NCBI RefSeq assembly: GCF_015706575.1 | Contig: NW_024037063.1 | Location: forward strand, 18,972,927 to 19,036,926 | Origin: Patiria miniata | Taxonomy: Eukaryota > Echinodermata > Asteroidea > Valvatida > Asterinidae | Direction of reading: 5' to 3' | Length of the DNA: 64,000 bases | In this document: in pieces, positions 22,201-34,200 of the stretch | How the letters are laid out: each line of letters starts with the position of its first letter | How positions within the stretch are numbered: the first letter of the stretch is position 1 | The notes under the pieces: model-generated | Database searches by the model: none | What the model was told of the DNA's origin: nothing | Seen by the model: the letters and a program-made list of their open reading frames with translations, nothing else | Made by a program: the position numbers and the translations under genes

Positions 22201-25200
22201 CTCATGACAAAGTGTCCTGCCCAAGGACACACACACATCACAACTCCAATAGGTTGGACTCGGACCCACATTTTTAGAATCAACCACATGATCTTGAGTT
22301 CTACACCAACACCGGCGGAACGTTTTTGAAAATGAAGGGACATATTCCATATGTCTCTTGTAACAATAATAATAATTCAAATTAGGTTTTGCCCTTCATC
22401 GACGTTTAAACACTGTATACTCAGTGTGTTACCTCCCGAGTGGAAGTTGGAAAAAATCACTCGGGTGGGACTCGAACCCACGACCTCCTGCTTTCTAGTG
22501 CAGATGTCTTACCACTCGACCACCGAGCTAACGGGATCAGTTGGCTGGTTCGAATCTGATGTACATAGCAGCGGGTACCGCATAAACTATTAAACGATGG
22601 AATGTTTTAAAATAGTTTATAAAATAGTTCATAAAATAGTTTATGCGGTACCCGCTGCTATGTACATCAGATTCGAACCAGCCAACTGATCCCGTTAGCT
22701 CGGTGGTCGAGTGGTAAGACATCTGCACTAGAAAGCAGGAGGTCGTGGGTTCGAGTCCCAACCCGAGTGATTCTTTCCAACTTTCACTCGGGAGGTAACA
22801 CACTGAGTATACAGTGTTTAAACGTCGGTGAAGGGCAAAACCTAATTTAATAATAATAATAATGTGTGTCACTTTTATAGCGCTTTCCACCTAATGTAGG
22901 TCTCAAAGGGCTTCACAATTACTACCCCTGTTTATCAGGCAATGAGACCACTTTTCTGCAGCCGGTATCAGCGCAATCTGGTCTCTACCCTCACAGGTAT
23001 CCATTTATACTCCTGGGTGGAGAGAGGCAATTGTAGTAAAGTGTCTTGCCCAAGAACACAAGCACCATATTCCCCATCAGTGTTTGAACCCACTTACCAT
23101 GACACATGGATCGAACACCCTAACCACTGGACCATAGTATTTAAAAGGGGGCGGGCTAACGAAAAAAAAGTGGGAGGCACATGCCCCTCCCCTTTTCTGC
23201 TGCATAGGTTTAACACCACAACGCACCTTGTTACCATTGTGGAATACAGCATCTCCCTGCACGATCCACGTTCCTTTCTTGATGTTAGAAGCTGAGGCCG
23301 GGAAACCTAACCTTTCCGGCGATTGGTTTGTCACTCCAATCTTGACCGATGACGTCCATTCATCGGACACCTTTTCCAATTTAATCTGGGTGTTGTGAAT
23401 GATTAGAACCATTTTCATATTAGGTTTATTTGTACAGACAAAAAGCTCTTATGGAAGTCTGACACAGAAGTCCTTTAGAAGGTCATATAAAATGTCTTTG
23501 TAATAGTTCGATAATTTCTGGCAAACACTCTCAACATTTATTCACTGCTTTTCAGCAAGTTGGCATGTTGGTATGTTTGGCCGCCCATACATCAACCATA
23601 TACCAGCTGAAAGAGTGTTTTCGGATTGTTCTAATGGTGTAGTTTATTCATAGTGTTACCATTACAAAAAATTATAGAACAGTGCTTCAGAAGTATCCAC
23701 GCACAATTTGAGGTATGGAGTGCCATGTGGTCATGTGGCGAAATGGACTGCAGTTTGATAACTGGGACCAGATAAACAAACAGGCATATCTTTGTTATTT
23801 TTGCACATATGGCCTTGATTTTTTCATCACACAAAAGATGATAGTTCAAGGAACAAATGTTACACATCACACCTTTGATTTTAATCACTCCGTGGCAGTG
23901 AGAATTTGGGTTAAAAAAGGGAGTTTTCAACTTTTGGTTATTTTTTTCACACTCTAGTGATTTCCGCATGACTGAGCAAACATTTGGTTCTGGGAAGAGC
24001 CAAGTCAATAAACAAAGTGGTAAGGAAAGGGTTAAATAAGAACCCTTCGCCCAAACTTTCTAACAACGACCTTTTAGAACTGAGACGATGTATACCTCAA
24101 AGAGTTTTTTCCTGGGCAGCGGGTATTCACTGATCACCACAGCTTGGTTGTAGCTTGCCGTTCGACGCGCCGTCAGGTTGTTGTTAAAAAGGCCAATGTT
24201 CTTGCCGTGGTTGTTATGGAAGTGTGTCGGGCTGGGATTGCTAATGGTGGAGTCCCCCTGATGAATGGGAAATGGGAACACATCCGTTGAAAATAGAAAA
24301 TCGTGATTCAGTTTTGAAGATGAAATAATTATATCAATTAAATGAAATCAGAAATATGTAAAATATATAAACTGTATCAATCAATCTAATGTCTGTTCTT
24401 TCAATCAAATCAGTCATATCGATCTATCAAATCAAATGATGAAATCAATATAAATTACATCTATATCAATTACATCAATGATACATAAATAAAATATTAT
24501 TTAATGAATATCCAATGATGACAATGAAAAACATTATTACGTTTTGTGTAACATTCTTTTCAATTAAAGAAAATTTTCTTTAGTTTTTAACGAAATGAAA
24601 AGAATTTAAATGTTAAACTTGTATTTAAAGTGAAAAGGACATATCAGGGATCTTTCAGAAAACCTTGACTGAAAATTGGCATTTTGACAGATATTTTTAC
24701 TTTAAAAAATCTCACCTCTTTATCCGACTCTTCTCCACTACTGGAGGAGATCGACGGTGGTCTTTGGTTCTCTATGGACATGACGGAAGAACTCATGACA
24801 CTGACAGCTTCTACGATGCCGTAAACATCAATGATTGCATGGACATTCTGAAAAAAAGAACACATGGCAGTCAGTGTTGTAGTCGAGTCCATCACAATTC
24901 CTCACAAGTCCATCAGTAGTCATCACAAATCCTTAAAAGTCCTCACAAGTCCATTACAAGTCCTCACAAATTCAGAAAAGTCCTCACAATTACCTCTAGT
25001 CCTCGCAAGTCTCCACAGGTCCTCTCTAGTCCCCATTAGTCCTCGCAAAGCCATCAAAAGTCCTCACAAGTTACCAAAGTCACACGTCCCTAAACATCAT
25101 CTAAACTCCTCACTAGTCCACCAAAGGTCACCACAAGTCAACCTAAGCCCTCTCAATTCCTCATAAGTCCTTACAAATCCACAACAGTCCAAAAAAACCT

Positions 25201-28200
25201 CCCAAGTCCTCACATGTCTATCATAAGTCATCACAAGTCAGCCAAAAGTTCCAACAAGTCCTCACAAATCCCCCAAGTCCCCATAAGTCTCCATAAGTCC
25301 CCAAGTCTCCACAAGTCCAAACACATCCCTTAATGTCCCCTCAAGTCCCTACAATTGCATCCCCAGTCCTCACAAGTCCATTACAAATCCCCCAAGTTCC
25401 TGCAAATCCTCACAAGTAAGTCCTCAAAAGTCAGTCAAAGTCCTCATAAGTTATCACAAGTCTCCTCAAGTCCTCACAAGTCTCCACAAATCCCTTAATG
25501 TCCTTTCCAGTCCCAACAACTCTACCACCAGTCCTCACAAGTCCATTACAAATCCTCAAAAGTTCCCAAGAGTCCCCACAAATTCCCAAAAGTCCCACAT
25601 CTCCTCATAAGTCCCAACAAACATCACAAGTCCCCACTCTGTGAAAGACAATGAACGGACAGGGTAACGCTACCTTTGGTATGTCTTTAGCGGCTGCCCC
25701 CAGATTGTCTCCATTCAGGAAGATATGCATGGTCCCATCTTGACAACGTTTGACACCGACTGTATCCCCAACCTGTCACGCAAACAGAAAGAGCAATTCC
25801 AAATATCTGCAAATGCCCCGTTTCATTATCGATTTTGAAAGTTTGGTGGAGGGGGCAGGGGGTGGGGTAGGGGGCAGGGAGTGGGGGTGGGGGTAGCGTG
25901 AAACTGGCAAAACTGGCAAAATATAACTGGTAAAAATATTGGCAATATATCATGTGATCTTCTCATGGCCATGCATTTTTCTCACCTCCAATCTTTCCAG
26001 CGTAGATGAGAAGTTCCCCTTGATGATCTGGCCGTTGTGTTTGACCTGTGACCCTTGCACGACCCAGGTGTCCTTTGACCTCAGGGAGGTCGCCGAGATG
26101 GGCAGGCCCTCCGTGATGTCGTTGGGATTCAGGGTTGTCAACCCAATGAGAAGGGTACCAGACCACTGACTGGCGACCTTTTCAACTTTGACCTAGGGTC
26201 AGGAAACATGAGGAAACAATCCCATCAAGTGTAAGTGCTTCTAGCAGCTTTCTGAGTAATAGAGCCTGTAAACTTGGAAAGAATACAGTACTTCTAGAGG
26301 TACACTCTTATCTTGTTAATCCCTTTGTCAACAAACTGGCCCCTGTTATCAGATACTGCTGCTAATACCCTGCACTTGTCAATATCAGCTGTATAAGGAT
26401 AAGATAGATTAGAGGGCTGGCCAGTTTACAGTTAGATTGACTGTATTCTCTCAGAAGTTTCTAGTGGAAGTTACTCGCAATGAGCAAAACAATATCCTAT
26501 ATTCAGAAACTAAACACCGCAAAAAAAAAAGAAATCCAAACTCATTGGAGGGGTCACAATTTTGAATCTGATCGTCATATGATAATGTCATTTATGCAGA
26601 CCTTTGGAGAATGTTGTTAGCTACATTTTATACCCTGTTTACTACCAAAGACTTTAAATTGTCCAGGACTAACTCTTGAATAACTTTTCAGGTCTTTTCT
26701 CAAACTCAACGCTCCTTCTGAATCGGAAGAGAGACCAATTTTAAGACCGGTTCATACTTCGCAAGAATTTCAATGCGAGGCAAATTCGTTAGGTGAAATG
26801 GTGCCTGCCAATCACACAGTGGGCACTGACCAATCAGATCATGACTTTTGGTCATGAGACCAAAATAGCTCGGTCAAACTCTGTATCAAGCCCTGCAAAA
26901 CATTCAGATTAACCAAATGTGGCGAAGCTTATGGCCAAATCCAAAATCCAAATCGATTATTCAGCCCAGCTAGAAATTTTCAACGTACCTCAAAGAGTTC
27001 GTCCGTCTTGAGTGGCTTATTACTGAAGATGATGGCGTTATCAAACGTCCTGAGGCGGCTGGCTGAGGCAAAATCCTCCGTTAGCTGGATGCTGGATCCA
27101 CACACTGTATGGAACTTGTGCATCAAGCCTGGCACTAGAAATGATAAAAATCAAGCTCAACTTTTTATTCACCCAGGATCACACGGTCGTACTCTAAACA
27201 ACAGTTCACGTTTGAATATGGTACGAGTCAAATGCTACTGTTTTTCTGTCTATCAAAAGTAGGTTGTAATAGACGTCAATAATAGACAAGGCAAAAAGCC
27301 GTCACTTGAGCTGGCTGATTAGTCTTGTTGACTGAATGATTGATTATCCATGCCCTGCGGCAAGGCCCGCTAGACTGATTATGAGGATTTTATTACAAAA
27401 CATGTGGTTCTTGTCAGAGGGCTGGTGTTTGGCTCCGTGCAACAAGGTCGTATCACGACGTCCTGTGTGTACATCCGGGTGAAGAAAGATACGACCTTTG
27501 ACATTCTGAAACTCACATTTCACGTACGGCCAATTTTAGGAGACACAACATTGTTGCACGGACACCACGATATGGTTTATGAAATTTTTATCACCGTAAT
27601 AGAAATCTCACTCTGTTGTTTACTGTAGTATGATAAATAGGGTACATGTTTTTGATCTTACCTGCTATGACCGAGTTCTGTGAGTTCTGCCTGGAGGTTA
27701 CCTGTGTGTTGTTAGGAGTGGTACGGGGTACCGGTGTGGTACGGGGTACCAATGTGGGACGGGGTGCCAGTGATACTTGGGCACACTGACCGTACAGGTC
27801 AATGACAGCATACACATCTGCAGTGAATTTAATGAAATAAATAAACAAACAACCTTTTCAAGGTATTCACATTTTTGATGGGAAAAAAATACCCTGCTTT
27901 TTGAAATTCTTCAAATTCCTAATTATTGAGAAACGCTTAGCGGATGCAAAATTCGTGGGGCTGAATTGCACAGAAAATTATTTTCTAAGCAAAAATTAGT
28001 TACCTGCAAACATGTGCAAGTGCACATTAATCTCTGGCGAAAAAATGAGACTTCAATGGCACATATGGAACGCTATACTTCTGGTAAATTTTCGGGACAG
28101 ACAGACCATCTGATGAACCACCAAGTGACATGTAAAAGCTCCTGCTGGGGCTTAAAAATCGCACAGGCGCCACCTTTTTGGGATATTTCCTTCTTCTGGA

Positions 28201-31200
28201 TACCGTCCAACCGCTACACAAAATGGCGTCCACCTTGTTCGAGGAAGATGTTGGAACATTAGCAATGCTGCAGAATTGGGAAACTGCCAACATAGGGCTG
28301 GATAGCTCAGTTGGTAGAGCACCGGAACGGCAATCCGGAGGTCACAGTTCAAACCCCGCTCCAGTCAATGTTGTTTAACTTTGAAAATGTAATCTGAGAG
28401 ACACTGATCAGTTCTCATCTTATTTCAACTCAGCCCAAAAAATTACTACGCAACTATTCTTAGTAGCTCTATGTTGCGCTTACATCTACTTAATGTTCCA
28501 ATCTTTGATTCCCAGTTTTGATTTTGTCTTATCTAAGTTCCAACTTACCCGAAGGAACGTTTGTACACGCTATACCCATGTCCTGTCCGCTCAGGAAGAA
28601 ATGAAGCGTCCCGTCCGTCGAGCGAAGAATGCCGATTCTGTCCCCCTCGTGAACAGTGTCGAGGTCCAGTAGGTATGCATTGTTCAACATTAAGCCATCC
28701 TTCATCACGCACGCACCACTGTGAAATTGGGGGAGGGAAAAAAAGGAGGGGAAATTCATGATGAAAATCAGAAGGAACAAACAGTGAATTGGAAACATCA
28801 TTTTGTCATTCAAAAAAGTTTTTTTATAAAAAGATTTTTTTTTTTTACCTTAACATCCAAGTATCATGATCCAGATCAGTCATCGTGCTGGGAAAGTCAA
28901 GTTCTTCTGGAGAAATACTTGTTACACCTTTAGGAAAAAGGGGAAAAAGACAACTGATAAATCAGTAAAACTACAAAAATGTAACAGAATCACTTTTTGC
29001 ATTTATAACATCTACAAAACCTACTTTATTATACATGGTGCCGTACTGATGATAAACAATTGTCTGAATATTCATTTATCAAATGAGATATTGGAAGGTG
29101 ATGAATTATTCATATTTGTCTCACCCAATCAAATCCAATGTAAGACAATCAATTGACCAATCAGTGACCTGCTTATTTTCATTAAAGTTAACAAATAACC
29201 AATCATATTGACTGTGGTGGAAAACTAGTGTTACTCAAAATGTGTTACCCAATCATACTCAATGTAAAAGAGACAACCGACCAATCACAGATCTGCTTCT
29301 ACTGATCCCTACCATCTATGACCAATAAATGACCTACTTCTCTACAGCAGGAAAAGTTAACATCAACTAATCATATCCATTTTAAGGAAAAGTTAGAGTT
29401 ATCCAATCATGTTCACTGTTAGAAAGACAACCGACCAATCACAGACCTGCTTCTATTGATCCGGACCACCTATCCACCATCTTCTCAATGGTGATCTCAA
29501 ACATTTCTCCTTCCCGTAGCGGCCTGTTGCTCATGATGATGGCGTCGTTGAATTCGCCCGTGGCGCTCGGCCGTTGCGCCCTCAAGCCGTTGTTGGTGAT
29601 TTTGACGTTTCGGCCGTGCAGGTGATAGAAGCGTAGCAAGCTGTCGTCAGCTGGTACCCTTGCTCCCACCGGTTCCTCTGCATAGTCTGGAAAAAATGCC
29701 AGTAGGTTTACTGTTAAAGGTATATAGCATCATGTGCTTTTCATGCATTTTGTCCGTTTCCAAAAACACCACCACTCAAAATTCAAAACCTAACCTGGTG
29801 AACTTTCAACTCGGTTGACAACAAACTTTCAAGAAAAAAGTGAAAAACCATGCACATACTTTTGATCATGAAACACGATTTCATCATTATAACTCTTCAG
29901 TTCCAAAAATCAGTCAATTGACTGATCGTCGGAAATCACCTACATTTCTTGATTTCTTCTAAATGACAGCAAGCCAGACGGAACAATTTCATGGGTTGTT
30001 TAGTACCAGTACGATATTTAATCTAAGTAAGCTTTTTGATAATAATCTGGTATGTTACTTTCTTGATAAATGGAATTGATCCTTTGTGCCTGTGAAAGAC
30101 ATTTACTTGGACACTGAATTGGTTGCCAAACCATACAACAAAACGATTCACTGACACTTCTTTGGCCCACATAACAAAACATTTATTCTATATGGCCTAC
30201 CTCCTGGCTCAACTATAGTGGCCTGCGTGGCCTGTCCGTACAGATCCACTACGGCAAAGAGATTTGGAGGGACGTTGGTCGCCGCGATGCCTTGATCCAC
30301 TCCTCGGATGAAGAAGTGTAGATCACCGTTGCGTTTCCTCATTACACCGATTCTATCCGCTTCCTGAAGAAAAAGAAACCAAGATCAATTTTGGTATCTG
30401 TGACATAATACAACATCCGCGGATCCCACCTATCGCCTTTTATCGTGGTCAATCCTTATGTTTTGTGACATCTAAAAAGTCAAATTCTTAAACGACCTCA
30501 AATGTCCCCTAGATGACGTTTGCCCTCCAATTTCGGACGACTTGTGATGAACCCCCACCCTAAGATCACTCCATCCAAATTACATTGAAATCCATCAACT
30601 TCTGTCATGTCTGTAGACAAAGACACATTTGAAGCCTATTTGAACCATGACCTCTAATAACCCCTACATGACCTTTGACCAATGAAGAATTGTGTCGTCT
30701 TACCCAAGAGTCACTGCATCTGAGTTTCATCAAAATCCATGAAAGCATGTAGAAATTATACATTCTTTTCTAAAACTTGACCTTAACTTTTATGGGGATA
30801 CGGTCCTAACAGTCATACAGAATTTAGGTCTGGTAAGTGTCCCCCAAAACTTGGATTAGGCGACACAAAAATAACTCTTGACAACATCAACTTTCAAAAA
30901 ATTGTTTTTCTCCTAACAAATCAATTTGTATGTTCTCATGACATATACTAACTGTGCACCAACTGCCATACTTGTATCATCAAAAGCACACTTTTCCAAA
31001 TATTTCCCCTATCTGCCCCACTATAGTGGGTCTAACTGTGGATAAACCTAATGAGATAATTCCTTAGTTGTCTTACCCTGAGTCGATCCAGATTCAGCCC
31101 ATACTCATCCACGATGGGGCTACCGTTGTGCATGATACCGTTGCCTGTCATCATCCACGTCCCGCTACGTACGTTGGTCATCGTAGACGGGAAATCTGAC

Positions 31201-34200
31201 CAAAGAAAGCAGAGAAAACCCAAAACGCAATGTTTAGATATGTTGGCTCATCAAACATGCGTGGTTTGTTCCACATGAGGAAACAACTGGACCGTTGAAG
31301 CCCCGCCGACATTTCATTAACCCTAACCATGCTAAATGCAACAGAAAGCAACATAATCCACTGTTGCATTTAGTAGGGTAACTACGCATAGGTCCAAGGC
31401 GATACAACAGAATCCAATGTTGCGTTTGGTTGCATTTAGCAGGGTAACTGCTTGGTACCACTGGGTTCACTGCACAATACAACAGAATCCAGCCTTGCAT
31501 TTTGCTGCATTTAGCATGATTCTCATTTCAACTTTGCTGTATTTTTTTGCATAAAGCATTGTACAGCATGAAAACCTTATGGGAGTTAGGGTTGAATCTC
31601 CTACCCAAACACACACTCAGTCAAAATCAGTCAAGTGACTGTTTTCAACAGTTAAGAGCTTCCAGCCTACACAAAGCAGGATTGACTGGCTGGGACTGTT
31701 TATGTAACTGGATACAGCTATGCTTTGACTGTAGGTGATTGATAAGCCAGCTGTGCCTACCACTTGCCTGCTTTTTTCTGTTGACTGAATTTGACTAGTC
31801 AAGAGTGCTTGCTCAAATATGATCTGTCTGTTGACTGAATTTGACTAGTCACAGTGCTTGCTTGCTTGAAATATGATCTGACTGCTGGTGACTAGCCTGT
31901 GTAAAAGGTATGGCAGGGGAAGAGGATTGATTTTCTGACTGTCTGATTGTTCAGATAGCAGGAGGGTTAAGCATTGTACCTGATAAAAACCTTATGGGGA
32001 CTAGCGTTAATTCATGTATTCTGGGTAAAATCGAGCGTCCGACTTACCTAGTTCCTGGGGGGCGTGTTTAGTCAGCCCAATCTCGATAGACCCCGCCCAC
32101 TTATCGACGATTCTATCGATGCGTATCTCAAACATTTCGTCGCTCTGCAGGGGACGGTTGGTCAAAACCACGGCGTTGTTGAAGTCATCCATGGCGCTAG
32201 GAAAACATAACAATTCAGTAAGGACAATGGTAGTAATATTACAACTCTACTCAATTTAAGAAATATAAACACAGCTTGTAATGTTGCAGTCTTGTTGTAC
32301 TTGTTATGGTTCACAAGTTGTCGCAAATCCTTACAAGTCACCACAATCCCAAATGTCCTCTGAAGTACTCACAAGTTCCCTCAAGCACCTACAAGTCCCA
32401 AAAAGTCTCTTCAAGTCCTCACAAGTCTGTCTCAAGTCCTCACAAGTCTGTCACAAGTCCACCGCGAGTCCTCACAAGTCCCTACAAGTTCTCACAAGTC
32501 AAAAAAAGTCTACACAAGTCCTTCCAATGAAGTCCGTCACAAGTCCTCACAAGTCTTTTCCCACAAGTCCTCACAAGTTCACACAAGTCCTCACAAGGTC
32601 ATCACAAGTCCATAACAAGTCAATCTCCAGTCCACTGTTGTAGTATTCGTACTCGTACTTGTTCTGAATCAATTAAATAGAATATTGAACACTCTGGGAC
32701 CAGCTTTACTAGACTTGCCTAGTCTTGTTGTTTACTTACTTTGGCCGATGGGCTGTCTGTCCGCCGTTTATAACCTGGGCATGTATGCCACACGTCTCGT
32801 GGAACTGTGGTCTGTCTGTCCATTCCCAGGCACCCGCTACATAAAAAAGATATTACCATAGAAATATACATTCTTTGTGTGCCAGCAAACATAATTTTTT
32901 TTCTGAGAAGCCTATAAGGATATGGTCATAAGGGTAGCGTCCATCATTTGTAATTTGTGCACTGTTTGTTTGAAGCTACAAACATGCTCAAAATCTAAAG
33001 GAGGGTGCTGAACAACTAACCTGATGAACTTTTCAGCTCAGTGAATGCTGTATATTAAGAGAAAACAATATTCTAGGATCTCGATTTCAAATCAAAAGTT
33101 GCCGAGTCACGTTTTGAATTGGGCCTCAATTCAGCATCCGAGACACGTTCTCACTGAACCGATTGCAGCTACGGGATGTCGTGCACCGATCTGACGAATT
33201 GTAGCAACTGCCCGCTTGTGTGCGTCGTGTCAAAAAAAGTCTGGCTTATAAAAGCAGGTTACCAGCCAAAACTCAACGTGATGTATATTGCTCGTGATTG
33301 GTATTCAGTTGTTTTTTGCTTAGCATGAAAATCACGTGGAGTTTTGGCTGATAACCTGCTTTAACAAGCCAGCCTTTTTTGTGCTAAGCAAATTTTTGTG
33401 CTTAGCAGCGCCGTGAAATTGGGCCCCAGAAGGATCCATATTGTTAGACTGGACACAAATATTTCAACAAGGTGCCAGGAATATATTACAAAGTTTGCAA
33501 AAGGACAAACAATTCCATTTTTTTGAAAACCAACCTTCAAAGACATTGGGCAACTCTTGCTGTGCAAGGGAGCGTAAGTAGCTGAGTCTCGGCACGCGAT
33601 GGTCCACAAAGCTGGCCATGGCGTGGGTGGCCGGGGGTACCCATTCCAGAATGGTCACTCGGACGGCCATGCCGTACAGGTCAACGACCCCGAAGATGAG
33701 CTGAGGGGAGTTGGAGGCCGCGCGACCCTGATCGTGGCCGTTGATGAAGAAGTGGAGGTCGCCGTTTGCCTTGCGCATGACACCGATGCGATCACCTTCC
33801 TTTGAAAACAAAACAAAACGAACAAAAACAATTGACTAATTAGCCAAATCAAATTTTGAAAAAAAGTGTTTAAATTTGTGGAGTCAACATGATTCTATAA
33901 TATAAAATACAATTCAAAATTAAAGTTTCAAAAATTTCTGAAATACTTAATGTGTTGAAATGATTACCATAATTTTCGGAATATAAGCCGCGCGGCGTAT
34001 AAGCCGCAGCACGCATCAATCTGCAAATTAAGATTTGAAGTCGGGGTATAAGCCGCATCGGCGTATAAGCCGCACCAACCGCAGCGGTTTCATTTTGTAA
34101 GGCCTCCAAATTCTAGTCAAAATGCTCTGAACCAGTTCCATTTACACTACGAAAGCTATAAAAGGGCCACATAAGTTATGTCAAATCATTTACAGTCGAT

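Larger units (their letters stand above)
21051..24257 (-). other. NEURL4: NEURL4 exons 20-22: NHR6
   Basis: Residues 1016-1182, from [20 protein letters not shown] to [10 protein letters not shown]. Intron 21 (21231-23226) carries the SINE palindrome. Confidence 0.92.
24716..27134 (-). other. NEURL4: NEURL4 exons 16-19: NHR5
   Basis: Residues 821-1015, from [20 protein letters not shown] to [16 protein letters not shown], followed by a Ser-rich linker ([15 protein letters not shown]). This NHR is the most diverged: the usual N-N-G-R is replaced by TEDFASASR. Confidence 0.92.
27662..29686 (-). other. NEURL4: NEURL4 exons 12-15: NHR4 and linker
   Basis: Residues 606-820, from [19 protein letters not shown] to [14 protein letters not shown] low-complexity linker follows with a tandem VPRTTP repeat (about 791-805). 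The exon 12 donor (CAG/gtctgt) is weak and lies inside a local duplication. Confidence 0.92.
30201..32836 (-). other. NEURL4: NEURL4 exons 8-11: NHR3
   Basis: Residues 430-605, from [18 protein letters not shown] through [10 protein letters not shown] and GNGIMHNG to [15 protein letters not shown]. The four-exon layout repeats that of NHR2 and NHR4, consistent with domain duplication. Confidence 0.93.

Noticed and set aside
22680..22755. Apparent tRNA-Ser-like gene and its inverted partner
   Set aside because: Irregular anticodon loop and a conserved non-tRNA tail in both copies show SINE origin.
28295..28370. Apparent tRNA-Ala gene
   Set aside because: Wrong base before the anticodon, mismatched acceptor ends and flanks shared with another copy (37855-37960) mark it as a SINE head.
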